Shown here: piece by piece, positions 11,208 through 23,699 of the stretch
How positions within the stretch are numbered: the first letter of the stretch is position 1
How the letters are laid out: each line of letters starts with the position of its first letter
Assembly (NCBI GenBank): GCA_964017155.1
Contig: OZ024866.1
Span: 21,963,320-22,027,319, forward strand
DNA length: 64,000 nucleotides
Direction: 5' to 3'
Source of the DNA: Oasisia sp. SBJ-2009
Taxonomy: Eukaryota; Annelida; Polychaeta; Sabellida; Siboglinidae
Translations under genes and position numbers: made by a program
The notes under the pieces: model-generated
The model's input: the letters and a program-made list of their open reading frames with translations, nothing else
Told to the model about the DNA's origin: nothing
Database searches by the model: none

Positions 11208-12842
11208 CAGTGTTCCAGCTAGGCCATTTCCCAAGGGCGCAACGCCCTGCCCTCATTTACATGCGACCTGTGCCTTTTGTCTTGGGACCTGTGCCTTTTA
11301 TTAGCGCCCTGTCCTTTAGCAGTACCCTGGTGCAATTGCCAGTGGGGTCAAAGTGTCTGAGACAGCTCAACAGCTCAGTGCTGGCTTCCCACTGGCTTGA
11401 AACAATTGTATCCAATTAACCACTTCAAAGACTTCCATGTGGGACAAGAGCAATAAAGTAGGAGCCCTTCTAGACCACCCAGATGCAGCCTGTTCTATTG
11501 GCTCTATTATTGGGTGATGTAATCAACTGATGTTGTTGCAATATGAAGTAGTTTAAAACATTGTAGCAAGGGACTTGGCTGCACTTCCAAGTATTGAAAA
11601 GTCAATTTCTATGTGATCCACTTGTATTAGTTATGGGGGAACTTTTTCAGTTGTACATGACAAACGTTTTTTGTAATTTATCTAGACCTGGGAAATTGTA
11701 AACTGTTTAAATAAAATAAGTGCTAAAAGGATACAATATGAAGGCCTATCAATATTAAAATAAACAGTGATATTTGTGCTATGTATACAGCAATGTTGTA
11801 GTCAAACAGAAATTGTCCCTGAATTCTTTATTTCTGAATACATGTACAGTACTATATGAGTTAATGTTATTATTATGCATTCTGTAAATGTCAGTATGCC
11901 ATGTTTAATGGAAAACTTTCATCAACACAATAATTGGAAACTCACAAATACATGTTAAATATTGTAGAACATTTAGCAAAAAATAGATATATAATATTAT
12001 TATGTTATACAATATAATAATTATTACAAAGTGACCAGTGTTTTATTTGATATATTGCATGTTAATTGAAAAATAATGCCATTAATAATAAATGTCCACC
12101 AGGCTTATACTTTTTCATGAAACCACAAACAAGTGCTGCAGTTGACTACTAAGTTTCTACTATAGCCAGTTATAGGATGTTAATTGATATTTCACGATAA
12201 AACAAAAATAATGCAACAGTGGTCCCACCTAGAGAGTGGCTAATCAAATTCATCCCTGGTCAGTAGAAGGGTATAGTGGATATCTAAGTAATTATAATTA
12301 ACCATCTGTGTTTAATGCGTTGCAAATTGGCGAATGAAGACAGAAAGAAGTATGTGGACATCAATGTCTCAGAGAAGAGACTACCACTCTGCATCAAAAT
12401 GTTAGTTAGCGATTTATATACAGATAAATGATTAAGGAATTGTTGGAATGGAGTGTTATCCATTGGTTTGCACACCCTACAATAGTTGCGTTTTCAATAA
12501 AAACACCTTGCACCCTACTAATGTTCATTTGACTGTGTAATATTACTATAATACATCATGCATGTTTGGGACGTCTGGTACATATGACTGCATTTCCCCT
12601 GGGCAACACTGAGTTACTTAGCTGTAATCGGTCAATATATGGCACTGCCACAAGCTCCATTTCATGAAAATTAACTAAATACCACTGGTATAGTTTTTTT
12701 TTTACTTAACTCTGGTATTACCAGAGTTAAGTAAAATAAACGTATTTCAAAAGATGTGCCCTCAAAAATGTCGGTCACGCATAAAAGTGCCCTCCGTCTG
12801 CCAACTGCACCCTGTCCTTTTCACGACCTAGCTGGAACACTG
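11208..12842. mobile_element. Non-autonomous hAT-type DNA transposon
   Basis: The terminal inverted repeats are CAGTGTTCCAGCTAGG at the left and its complement at the right. The flanking 8-bp duplication is ATGATGAT (11200-11207) against ATGATGAC (12843-12850), which match at 7 of 8 positions. An 8-bp duplication with a CAG-N-G terminus is the hallmark of the hAT superfamily. Subterminal sequence rich in 'ccctg/gccct' is mirrored at both ends. No transposase frame is visible in the 1,635 bp. The element lies in the third eIF3j intron. Confidence 0.85.
12700..12736. repeat. Perfect 18-bp-arm palindrome inside the hAT-type element
   Basis: The arms TTTTACTTAACTCTGGTA (12700-12717) and its exact complement (12719-12736) are separated by one base. 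It would form a tight hairpin in DNA or RNA. Confidence 0.95.
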
Positions 12843-13078
12843 ATGATGACAGTTACAACTAATACTACTACTAATACTACTACCTCAACATGCATGTTGT
12901 AGGACTAATGTGTATGTAGCCATAATTTAACACATTCAAGACTCCAAGTATGTACTGTTTTAAGTGAAGCAATATATACAAACACTGCACAAACAGTATG
13001 CCAAGATTTCCCCTGCCACACAGATGTTGTCTCTATCCCACACCCAACACAATCTAAGTAGATGAGACAATAATTTAC

Positions 13079-13115
13079 CATCTTGTTTCTCTTCCTCTTC
13101 ATCATCCCAGTTGTC
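13079..13115 (-). CDS. EIF3J: eIF3j exon 3 (short, acidic)
   Basis: A 37-nt exon encodes DNWDDEEEEKQD plus one base. Together with exon 2 it gives the family signature 'DVKDNWDD'. The acceptor is TTTGTAG and the donor GTAAAT. Confidence 0.93.
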
Positions 13116-13901
13116 CTACAAAATATGTTACATATTTTGTGTATGTGAGGTATAATTATACTTTAGTTGTAAATAAAAATAAACCTCTCTACACTGCAGT
13201 GACTGATATATACTATAACAGTTATTCACTATGCCAGTGTTGAATTACACGTACAAGTATGTACAGGTCTAAAGAGCAAAGTATTACGAATAATCTAAAC
13301 AAATTATGGAAATGACAACTTCGACAAATTTGGTCAAATATCGTATTAACTTGTCTAAACTATTGGTCCACACATTAACTCTTACCATACCTCATAACAT
13401 TGGGTGACAATCTAGCCAGCGAGTATGGTCAATCATTTGTTATACCAGTTAGGCTAGTTTATATTTTAAAAGTAAAACTGTGCACATTGGACTTTTTTAT
13501 TGTTTGGGCCCACTGTTTAATTGTCTGCGAATATACCTGCTTTAGCTGTCACCTTGAGTATAAATTAACAAAAATGCCAAAGCTCACCAGTATACTTGAA
13601 GTTGTCTAGTAATTAGACCACAACATCCAATAATAAATGCCATATGGCATAATTTCCGTAAATAGCAGGAACAGTCAACTTATTATTGCCGCGTAGTTTT
13701 GTCTTTTAGACGTATCTAATAGTAAACTTAACAAAAACGAAGAAAAAGTCTTATAGAATCAATTTACTGCCTAGTACAAGGACCGTCCTCATACCTTAAT
13801 TTCTCACAACTGACTCAGACAGAATGAATCATTATTCTGGTCCACATGACTACGAGTTAGCCCTGACCGTCAAATACGGCATGTTCGAATCGATCTCGTA
13901 C

Positions 13902-13996
13902 CTTCACGTCATCGTCTTCATCTTCGCCTTCCCATTTATCTGTCGCCTTCGCCGCCTTCGGAAGTACATCTGTTTTAGGCTCAAAGTCTTCGGCAT
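13902..13996 (-). CDS. EIF3J: eIF3j exon 2
   Basis: It encodes DAEDFEPKTDVLPKAAKATD and then KWEGEDEDDDVK, with the first Asp completed from exon 1. The acidic 'WEGEDED-DVK' motif is typical of the family N-terminus. Confidence 0.94.
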
Positions 13997-14083
13997 CTAA
14001 AACAGCCAAAAACAACGAAATGCTACATCACTTTTAAACTGTTTTGAGAAATACCAAAACTATTGACAGGCCACCATGCTTAC

Positions 14084-14102
14084 CCCACTCAACGTCCGAC
14101 AT
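14084..14102 (-). CDS. EIF3J: eIF3j exon 1 (start codon)
   Basis: The start ATG is at 14102-14100 and encodes MSDVEW plus one base before the donor GTAAGC. It is accepted because its phase joins exon 2 to give WGD, and because short acidic N-termini of this kind (S-D-x-x-W-x-D) are usual in invertebrate eIF3j. Confidence 0.9.
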
Positions 14103-14240
14103 GATTACGTTCTCGAAGCATGCGTGATTTTGCGAGGTATTTTGAGAGTTGGCTTCATTGAAAAAGGTTTCCTACTTAGTTAGTACCGCAGGCTTCGCCA
14201 GGTGGACTTCACATGCGCCATGTGGGACTTCGTTTCTTTA
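14103..14240 (-). promoter_or_regulatory. eIF3j 5' UTR / promoter region
   Basis: Only 138 bp separate the eIF3j start codon from the first transposon terminus. There is no TATA box in the expected place, and the transcription start cannot be located from sequence alone. If the transposon is fixed in the species, part of the promoter may lie inside it. Confidence 0.35.
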
Positions 14241-17200
14241 TAGCACGGGTCAACATTTTGGAGGTAGTGGACACCTCGTGCTATTTTTGGTTGTCGTGTA
14301 TTTTATTAAACGTTAAACCCTCCCGAACAATATTCCAGAGGGCAACCTTCTCAAATCAGTGTACCTCACTCCGAAAATTGCGTTTATATCCATGCCCTTA
14401 ATGGCCCAGTTGTATACATTTCTCTTTCCCAATTTTCACAGTAACTCTATAACAACAAATTTAAGTGTAGTATCAAATAATCATGGAATGACGAGAACTA
14501 TTATTTATGGCAATAGCTTTTTGATACGTTTATTTTTCAAGATGCCAGATACAAAACATTGGACAAAATAACGATAAATCAGTTCGGTTTCCCAGTTGAC
14601 ATCACACAAAAGGAGTTATAGTTACCTTAATATGTAATCAATATACTTATGTAATATATCAAAATGATGTGCATTCAATTACCTACTGAATACTGCAAAG
14701 CAATAGTAAAATAGTGCTACGTTATACGTAATAACGAGCCAAACATCTATCCAACCCCCTAAGTGTTGCGCAATCGTGACGAGACGCAAATCGTTGTGGA
14801 TTTCATTGATTGTATAATTTTCGCGTTCCTTAGGGTAATATACACTATTAAAGACAGAATACTGATGCATAATCTACTGCTGGTTATTAATGCGATGTTT
14901 CTTAAGACAACATAACATTATGATAACATTATTCTAAAATAAAAACATACTAAGGTGGTATTCAATAATATCTTAAAGATTGTTCTGAATCATCTGTGTC
15001 ACTCTTGTCACAGCCATTGTTTTCAACAAGAGTCGGAACAGGTATTACTCGCCTACATTTGGTATCGTTCCGTTTGCACTTGCAAGCAGCACAACGCGGC
15101 ACTTGGCATTTAGCGCAAGAACAATTACAAGGGCATTTGCTGGCGACACGTAACTTGTATTCCATTGTGAAAGTTCTGGTAATGGCGGCACCGTCAAAGA
15201 TACTGGTTCCAAATGTGTGGAACCCGTCTTCCAACCGATATCAAATAATTTCTCCTCAAGTGAGTCTCTTTCAGCACAGCTGTCAATTAACCTCAAGCCT
15301 TACAGCCTTGACGCATCGATCCATTTGACTCAAACAAAGCTTGCGGTACCTTAGAACATTCATATTCTCCGATGGTTTCCTCAAGATTGACATTTCCCCC
15401 AATACCTTTCTGGTGAAGAAGGCGTATCAGCATGACAACTTCATTGATCAGCTGCTACGTCTGCTTCTGCAGCACAGTAAGATGTTATTGGGGATGCAGT
15501 TCTTCAAATATGCTGTCACGTACCGTTTGGACTTTGAGTTGTCATTCAAATATTTCTGGAGCTCAGTTTTGCAAATATTTTTCACAGTTTCCAGAGTTTT
15601 CATGATAGTTACAGTGGCTCACTGTTTCGTGGCAATATTTAGCATGTTGCTGGAGTCTACCGTGACGGGATTGATCATGTGCTGTTTTTATGCATGCTTG
15701 ATTGATCATTTCCTGGTTTCCATCTTCGTGGGATTGTTAGACTGCAGATGGTTCATCACTTCTTTGAAATGGAATGATACATCAGATGAAACAGGCTTTG
15801 TGTAATGCTACTAAGTACTTGGTTCGTACTTTAGCATCCAGGGCTATTTATGTAAGCCCACTCGCACTTTCCTTCACATCTATGCTTTATGTCTGCCCAT
15901 GAGCTATGTCAGAAGTGATACATTTGAATGACTCAGCTTTTTTCGCACATCATATTGACCTTTCGTGAAGTACTGATATACATATGGTGCTGGGTTCTTC
16001 AGGTTGTTCATTTCCTTTAGGCACATTGGCAGCGAATAAATGTAGTTGTGGTGACCAGCAGCACCAACAAATGGGAGCATGTTATTATACTAAACCAAAT
16101 TTTCCCAATTGCCCATTTTCCCATTGTTCAAATGCACCCGTGCCTCCCGTAGTCATTTGTGTTCAAAACCTTTGTTAGCCGTTCCTTGCTTACACAAACC
16201 AGTTTCTCTAAGGATAAGACTCCACATAATTTTTCCAACTGCGCCCATAGCGTTTACAGTGAGATGAAACTACACACATGACAATAAGATGCCAATGTCA
16301 TCATTAGGTGAAGCTTGCTCTCGTAGCCCATATGAAATATCGTGCAAAGCCTGATCAGCCATGGCTACTGTGTGTTTCACCCCAAACTTATTGGCCAGCT
16401 TTGCTGTATATTCTAAGCGGATCTATTTGAACAGAATGGATCATTAAACCATATATAAAGCATGTGGCTGGCACTGTTGAAGCCAGTTTTGTGTAGAAAG
16501 CATTCCAACATTGATAGTGGTTGCTTCCGAGCTCTACTTTCTTTATGGATGACGAACGGCAAAATTGCCATGCCACAATCATCAACTGAAACTATTGATC
16601 ACATGTAAGTTGCAAATATATAGTCCTCATCTTCACAAGTAATCTGGCTTTAAGCTTTTCGCACAACGAAATGTAGTGTGGTTCAATTTGAGAAGGTATG
16701 GCGCTCGACAACAAAAAGATTCAATACGTTATGATGATAACAGTGCGAAATTCTTCGTCCTTGCCGTCACCAAATTGTTATCTTCAACAATCAAAATAGC
16801 TTATGCAGACGAGAAGTTACCGTTTTTAACACATTGTCAAATATAGTGATGTCACATTCCATATAATTGGTAATCATAAGTGTCCGTTGTGTTTATTTTG
16901 TTAGTTTGGTATTTGTTGTCGGTAAAACACCGTAGACACCAAACTGATACGCTGCAAAACATGTCATTCAAACATGATAACATACCTCATGTATTTGAAA
17001 ACAAGAATACATTATATTTAATTTACTTATTAGACGCAACGTATTTATATATTCAAGTTATTCCAGAGATGATGTTAAAATCTAACGTCAAACCAAAATG
17101 AGGTGGAGAAGTATACACTGTATGTTGATTCAAGAATAAGTGATGTTCAAATGTATTTTACAATTATATGGTATAAACCAACCGAGGAATGAACGGGGAT

Positions 17201-18384
17201 ACCTTTTATATGTTCACTCATTATATAGCTTGATTATGTAGTAAGCTGACTACGGTACATTTATATGAAATCGACGACAAAACGGAAATGTTTTTCTACT
17301 TATTCTTCAATTGTTTGTTTCTCGTTGCCTTAAAATATATACATTTCTATAATATATTTGTGGTCTTTATTCCTCTCACCATTCCGGATATATTTTGGTA
17401 CAGATACTAGCTAATTTCATTAAATAAACCCTGAATATTTCATAATTAGCCATTGTGACTTAACAGTCATTCAGACACCTTCAGGCCTGAATTGAAGTTT
17501 AATTTTCAAGTGCCGTGTTGTGTTGCTTGGCCATACGATGGGAAAGATATCAAATATGGGCGAGTAATACTTGTTTGAATTCTTGTTGAAAAAAAAATGG
17601 CTATGACAAGAGTGAGACAGATGACTCAGAACAATGTATAAGATGTGATTGAGTAACACCTTGATGTGTTTTTTTATTTCGAATAATGCGTGTTATCATA
17701 ATTTTATATTGCCTTAACAAACATTGCATTAATAACCAGCAGTAGGGTATGCATCAGGACTGACTTTACTAGTGTATTATTACACTAAGAAACGCGAAAT
17801 TGATACAATCAATGAATTCCACTCCGATGTGCGTCACGTCACGATTGCGCAACACTTAGGGGGTGGGGTACATGTTCGGCTCGTGATTGCGTATAATATA
17901 GCACTATTTTACTACTGTTTTGCATAATCCAGTAGGTAAATGAATGTACATCATTGTGATATATTTAATAAATATCTTGATTACATATTAAGGTAATTAT
18001 AACTCCTGTTGTGTGATGTCAACTGCGAAACCGAAATGATTTTTCGATATATTGTCCAATGGTTTGTACCTGGCTTCCTAATAAATAAACATATCAATAC
18101 GATATTGCCATACATATTAGTTCTCGTCATTCCTGATTATTTGATACTACACTTAAGTTTGTTGTTACACATTTACTGTAAAAATGTGGGAAGAGAAATA
18201 TATGCAGCGCGGCCATTAAGAGAGCACATGAGCCTGAATGTAAATGCAATTTTCGGAGTGAGGTACACTGATTTCAGAGGGTTGCCCTCCGGAATATTAT
18301 TAAGGAAGGTTTGAAGTTTATAAAACGACAGGGCAACCGAAAATAGCACGAGGTGTCCACTTCGACCCCCGTGCGCCCCGACTA
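14241..18384 (-). mobile_element. Long-TIR DNA transposon, copy A (uninterrupted)
   Basis: The ends are inverted repeats sharing 'GTGGACACCTCGTGCTATTTTTGG', '..ACTTCAAACC-TCC', 'GAGGGCAACC' and 'ATCAGTGTACCTCACTCCGA'. The similarity continues inward for about 0.9 kb on each side (14241-15130 against 17480-18384). The outermost bases are TAG..CGGG on the left and CCCCGACTA on the right, consistent with a TA target duplication. A decayed gene runs on the - strand between about 16750 and 14960. At about 4.1 kb this is the cleaner of two full copies and acts as the empty-site reference for the three insertions in copy B. The superfamily is not established. Confidence 0.75.
14960..16750 (-). pseudogene. 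Decayed transposon gene with Cys-rich tail (copy A)
   Basis: Read on the - strand, the frame is broken by stops and shifts. The end is still clear: a segment with TFTMEYKLRVASK leads into CPCNCSCAKCQVPRCAACKC, a CXC-like cysteine cluster, and then an acidic tail with DKSDTDDSEQS. Upstream pieces match the + strand reading of copy B. Cys-rich C-termini behind a large helical body are seen in several uncharacterised invertebrate transposon proteins; I cannot name the family. Confidence 0.6.
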
Positions 18385-18539
18385 TGCACGAATAACAGTT
18401 GGAGCCTAAAGAATTCAAAGATAAACTGAAAAAAAGTAAACAAACAGCGCGTGCACGTAATTAGCCCGATTACATCACATGCCTGAGTTGCATGTCACCG
18501 CCCCTTATCGATCCTGTAGGCTCCCCATTTGACTAGTTA

Positions 18540-19092
18540 TTCCCATTTTGTGTCAAAACATTACGTCAATCCAAAATGAGGGGTGACGTATATGTTAGTT
18601 CAAAAACATGTGATGTGCTGATACATTTTACATTGTCTTGGTATATAGCAACAGAGGAATGAATGGGGATCATTTTGATATGTTAACCATATATTTTGAA
18701 TATATATTAAGAGAACTACGGTAAACGTTACATGATGTCGATGACGAAACGGAAGTGTTTATTTTAACATATTGCTGAATCTGTTGCCTTAAAATGTGCA
18801 TTTCAATAAGATATTTATTGTGTTTATGCTCCTCTGCAATACGAATAGTTTGCCATAAAAACTAGCTTTGTAACCCTAAACAAACTATGAGAAAAACAAA
18901 TTGCAATTGTGACTAAACGGCCATTCCGACACCCTATACGTCTGAATTTAAGTGCGATTTTTGGAGTGAGGTACACTGATTTCAGAGGGTTGCCCTCTGG
19001 ATTATTGTTAAGGAAGGTTTGAAGTTTAGAAAACAACAGGGCAACCAAAAATAGCACGAGGTGTCCACTTCGACCACCGTGCGCCCCGACTA
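18540..19092. mobile_element. Partial related copy C of the long-TIR transposon
   Basis: The right end (18940-19092) carries the same terminal text as copies A and B, ending CCCCGACTA. Its inner part (about 18540-18900) is a diverged match to 17060-17480 of copy A, but here it joins the terminus directly, without the intervening coding remnant. This is either a deletion derivative or a related subfamily. Confidence 0.65.
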
Positions 19093-19159
19093 CTAGCAAA
19101 CGAGTTTTGATCTAGTACTCGAGTGATGGCGCCAGTGGCGCATGTATGTCAGAGCGCGC

Positions 19160-19161
19160 GC

Positions 19162-19228
<67 letters not shown>

Positions 19229-19322
19229 TGTGTATGCGTGCGTGTGTGTGTTTGTGTGTGCGTGCGTGTGTGTGTGCGTGCGTATGTATGCGTGCGTGCG
19301 TGCGTGTGTGTTTGTGTGTGTG

Positions 19323-19388
<66 letters not shown>

Positions 19389-19420
19389 TGTGTGTGTGTG
19401 AATGTGAATGTGTGTGGACA
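19160..19420. repeat. Compound TA then GT/GC microsatellite
   Basis: TA repeats (19162-19226) pass directly into an imperfect GT run with GTGC and GTAT interruptions that becomes pure GT from about 19330. Confidence 0.95.
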
Positions 19421-19516
19421 TCAAATTAAAACCGCCCTGGAATTGGAAATGTTTACAAACCTACCTATCCTAACTGAGAAGTTGGTTATAAATGCACAAT
19501 CATTGTATCATAGTAA

Positions 19517-19620
<104 letters not shown>

Positions 19621-19759
19621 CATATATATTTGACCTATTACATACTGTATATATTATGTAGGCCTATATACTCTTTTTTTATTATTTCTTTTTTAATATA
19701 TATTTTACATGTATGTACATATGGAAAGAAAATAGTCTGTATTACACAGTTCCAAAAGT

Positions 19760-19862
19760 AATGTGACGTGACGTGACATCACGAGAATGACGTCACAGAT
19801 GCGTGACTACACGAGTATGACGTCATAGACGCATGACTGCATAAGTATGACGTGACAGACAC
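19760..19862. promoter_or_regulatory. Cluster of CRE-like TGACGTCA motifs
   Basis: Within about 100 bp there are two full palindromic TGACGTCA sites, GTGACGTGACGTGACATCAC and another TGACGTGACA, in a loose tandem repeat ('..gcgtgactacacgagtatgacgtcat..'). The motif is the classical CREB/ATF site. No gene start is visible close by, so function is unproven and chance amplification of a repeat is equally possible. Confidence 0.4.
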
Positions 19863-20539
19863 GCCTAGGAAAAGCAACCCCAACATCAATCGGCGGAGAT
19901 CACCATGGACCATGGTTCGAGTTAACGATCCGGCAGTGGCTAAAATCAAACAATGTCGAGATCACCAATTTTCCCCAGAAACTGTGTAGGGTAATTAGTA
20001 GTTTAAGGGTTAACTCTTGACTATAATATATCCATTACGTCCGCGCAGAGGTAAAATAGCAGCTCCGAGAAACCCGTGACTTCCTATTGTAGTCGGGGCG
20101 CACGGGGGTCGAAGTGCATGGACACCTCGTGCTGTTTGTTTGCCGTGTCATTTTCTAAACTTCAAACCTTCCTTAATAATAACCCAGAGGGCAACCCTCT
20201 CAAATCAGTGTACCTCACTCCGAAAATTGCATTTTCATCCAGGCCTATGTGGTCTCTTAATGGCCGCGTTGCATATATTTCTATTTTCACATTTTCACAG
20301 TAAACGTATAATAACAAACTTAAGTGTAGTAGGGGAGACCGGGGCTAGTTGTAACAAAAACAACATATTTCAGGATTGCGGGAGGGTTTTGTAACCGATC
20401 GAAACTTTTTTTATGCCAAAAGGTCCTCACATATCTCCCGCAGTTAATTGGAGATAAATAATTGTCTGGGATATTTCACATTTACGGTATGATGTATTAT
20501 ATGAGATGTCCTAAAGTTTTACAACTTATTCCAGTCTCG

Positions 20540-20553
20540 TTTGTGTGTGTGTG

Positions 20554-20585
<32 letters not shown>

Positions 20586-20674
20586 TGCGTGTGTGTCTGT
20601 GTGTGTGTGTGTGCGTGCGTGCGTGTGCGTGTGTGCGCGCGTGCGTGCGTGCATGTGGGTGCGTGCGTGCGTGC

Positions 20675-20750
<76 letters not shown>
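20540..20750. repeat. GT microsatellite with GTGC interruptions
   Basis: About 105 dinucleotides; the right half (20680-20747) is pure GT. It lies within the pogo-like element. Confidence 0.97.
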
Positions 20751-20751
<1 letters not shown>

Positions 20752-20908
20752 AGAGAGAAATAGTGTGCGTATAATATATAATGTATTATTATTTGCTATT
20801 CGCCGCACATTTTAGCATTGTTATAAGTATTTCTGATAGTTCAACAGGGCAGTGCTCAACATGACACATGTCGATAATAATAATAATACTAAAGATAATA
20901 TAAGCGGC

Positions 20909-21100
20909 CTATAAAACCATACCTTTAGGAAATGGTCGCAGTTCCTCAGGTGAGGTGGCATTGCGAGATACAGCAGCTGACAACGGGTCACCAACTGCTT
21001 TTTTCTTCAAAATGGCGTGGCTGGACGGCGTGTCGACGGATTCATGTGAAATTACACGTGACATGCTCAAATCTATTGATGAATGTGCTGCCACCTTCAT
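20909..21100 (-). pseudogene. pogo-like transposase C-terminal remnant
   Basis: The frame encodes a Ser/Thr-rich linker ending NATSPEELRPFPKG. A '(T/S)PE-(I/L)RP-PKA' motif is characteristic of the C-terminus of pogo/Tigger-type DDE transposases. That agrees with the TA target site of the surrounding element. The DDE core is missing, so the element cannot be autonomous. The frame stops three codons after PKG. Confidence 0.6.
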
Positions 21101-22596
21101 GGTGAATTTGCATTAGCAGTTTTATCTGTAGGCTCTCTGTGGCATGATCTAATGGTGTTACAACTTGCCCCGAGATGAATGTTACAACTTGCCCCGACCC
21201 GTCTTTTTCATAAAACACGATATTGCATAAAATATTCTTGAAATCCTGTTTAGAGGTTTATGTCAGAGTTACAATAATATACTCGTAAATACATCCATCA
21301 ATGAAAAAGCAGAAAATATTAATCATGGATATACGTACACTTAAATTGAAAATATTGAAACAAATCAGAATAGTACGTGTTTTCTTGAAAAACGGCATAA
21401 ATTAATGGCGTGTCGACGGATTCGTGTGATATTACACATGACATGCTCAAATATATTGATGAACATGCTGTCTTCTTGCAGAATAATTTGCATTAGTAGT
21501 TTTGTCTGCAAGCCCTCTGTTACAACTTACCCCTGTTACAACTAGCCCCGGTCTCCCCTATCAAATAATCAGAAATGACGAGCATTAATATCTGTGGCAA
21601 TATCGTATTAATATGTTTATTTTTTAGGAAGCCAGGTACAAAACATTGGACAATATATCGAAAAATCTGTTCGGTTTCGCAGTTGACATCACACAACAGG
21701 AGTTATAATTATTTTAATATGTAATCAATATATTTATGTAATAAATCAAAATGATGTCCATTCATTTACCTACTGAACAGTGCAAAGCAATAGTAAAATA
21801 GTGCTACGTTATACGCAATCACGAGCCGAACATATACCACACGCCCTAAATGTTGCGCAATCGTGACGTGACGCAAATCGGAGTGGATTTCTTTGATTGT
21901 ATCATTTTCGCGTTTCGTAAGGTTATAATACACTATTAATGACAGTCCTGATGCATAACCTACTGCTGATTATTAATGCGATTTTTGTTAAGACAATATA
22001 AAATTATGGCAACACGCATTATTCGAAATAAAAACACATCAAGGTGTTACACAATCACATCTTAAACATTGTTCCGAGTCACTGTCACTCTTGTCACAGC
22101 CATTGTTTTCAACAAGAGGCCGAACAGGTATCTACTCGCCCACATTTTATATCTTTCCCATCATATACCCAAGCAACATAACACGCCACTGGAAGATTAC
22201 ACATATATTCAGGCCTGGTGGTGTCTGAATGACCGTTAAGTCACAATGGTTAATTATGAAATATTCATCGTTTATTTAGTTAATTTAGCTAGTTTCTGTA
22301 CCAAAACATATCCGGATTGGTGAGAGGAATAAAGACCACAAATATATTATAGAAATGTATATATGTTAAGGTAACAAGAAATAAACAATTGAAGAAAAAG
22401 TAGAAAAACATTTCCGTTATGTCGTCGATTTCATATAAATGTACAGTAGTCACCTTACTACATATTCAAAATATATGGTTAACATATCAAATATATCTGA
22501 ACATCACTTTTTCTTGAATCATCATAGGCCCTACAGTGTATACCTTTCCCCTCATTTGGGTTTGACGTTAGATTTTAACAGCATCTCTGGAATAAC

Positions 22597-22671
<75 letters not shown>

Positions 22672-22978
22672 GTAAATTAAATATAATGTATTCTTGTTTT
22701 CAAATACATGAGGTATGTTATAAAGTTTAAATAACATGTTTCACACCATATCAGTCATTTTAACTAAGTGACTTATTTTGGTGTCTACCGTGTTTTACCG
22801 ACAACAAATGCGAAACTAACAAAATACAACAGATACTTATGATTACCAATTGTATGGTATGTGACAGCACTATTGTTGACAGCTTCTAAAAAACGTTAAC
22901 TTGTGTCTGCATAAGCTATTTTGATTGTTGAAGATAACAATTTGGTGACGGCAAGGACGAAGATTTTCGCACTGTTAA

Positions 22979-23699
22979 AGTTGCATTCTGACTTCCGCCA
23001 TGCTTAAAATACAATTTCCCAGTAAACCAGCATTCCCCATACACTATATATTGTTTTCCTCAACTACCTATCAACTTATTTTCACATAATATGCCATTTT
23101 AAGATAAAAAGCAGCAAAACACGAAAAATTGTTCCGGTGAGCCTCACCAGTTAGAATTCTCTGATTGGTTTAGACCTCGATGAAGGGAATTCCAGTGAAA
23201 ACCGCTGTCAGGAAACCACACTAGGGCCACACTAAAAGGCGGATCACAATTAGCAGACCGCACGGAAACGACATACCACATTCACAAAGATGCCACCGCT
23301 CGATACGCTCCATATTTACGGCATGTCCAGTTGCCCACATACAAACTATCGCTGGCTATCGCGCCTGTACGGTCAATGGCTAATTGAGGATGATTTAAAT
23401 AACTAGGGTATTGTTGCCTAGTGGCGCCTCTAGCGACTAACGTGGATATGTGGAACCGCCTTTTAGTTTGCCCCATCGTTTACTTACGTTGACCGGAGAG
23501 TTCCGATGGTAAAAATAGATCGACTTTTGGGAAACTCCAGAGCCGTTGTTTGCTGCAAACTTATATTTGATCAAATAACGCATAAAACCACAAAGTGAGA
23601 CATGTGGTAGGAAGTATACTAATAAGCAAATATCGGTCATGGTGTACATTGACTTTTCTAAAATGCGTTAAAAAGGGGAAATTATGTCAGAATGCAACT
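22979..23699. mobile_element. Nested TTAA-type MITE
   Basis: The inverted ends are AGTTGCATTCTGAC and its complement, flanked on both sides by TTAA (22975-22978 and 23700-23703). Copy A has a single near-identical tetranucleotide (TTAT) at the homologous position, 'gttatcatcataacg' when read on the other strand. TTAA duplication points to piggyBac- or Kolobok-like mobilisation. No transposase motif is seen in the 721 bp. Confidence 0.8.

Larger units (their letters stand above)
7687..14102 (-). other. EIF3J: eIF3 subunit j gene, complete (nine coding exons)
   Basis: The gene encodes eukaryotic translation initiation factor 3 subunit j. In the family this is the loosely bound eIF3 subunit that contacts the decoding site of the 40S ribosome and assists start-codon scanning and ribosome recycling. 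In transcription order the coding exons are 14102-14084, 13996-13902, 13115-13079, 10852-10749, 9854-9746, 9172-9054, 8630-8573, 8196-8123 and 7797-7687. They total 726 nt, or 241 residues plus stop; the human protein is 258. All eight introns are GT-AG and phases agree throughout. The order of features is as expected: an acidic N-terminus with DKWEGEDEDDDVKDNWDDEE, a Lys-rich helical stretch, the LTPEE...LQEESDL..AKE.F motif, the DDFDKFGNLI..K segment, and an acidic C-terminus rich in DDY/DDF. A hAT-type transposon lies in the third intron. Confidence 0.95.
20332..21558 (-). mobile_element. Nested pogo-like (Tc1/mariner group) element
   Basis: The termini are GGGGAGACCGGGGCTAGTTG and its exact complement, flanked by TA on both sides (20330-20331 and 21559-21560). 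Copy A has the unoccupied sequence 'aagtgtagTAtcaaataatc' at the matching point, proving a TA insertion. Inside are a pogo-type transposase tail on the - strand, a long GT microsatellite (20540-20747), and a duplicated segment of about 170 bp (21012-21185 and 21400-21545). Copies of the 'gttacaacttgcccc' terminus motif also occur internally. Confidence 0.85.

Noticed and set aside
15341..15805. 154-residue + strand frame
   Set aside because: It lies antisense to the decayed transposon gene of copy A, whose sense strand is -. The same antisense reading recurs in copy B (25224-25427 and 24970-25227 on the other strand).
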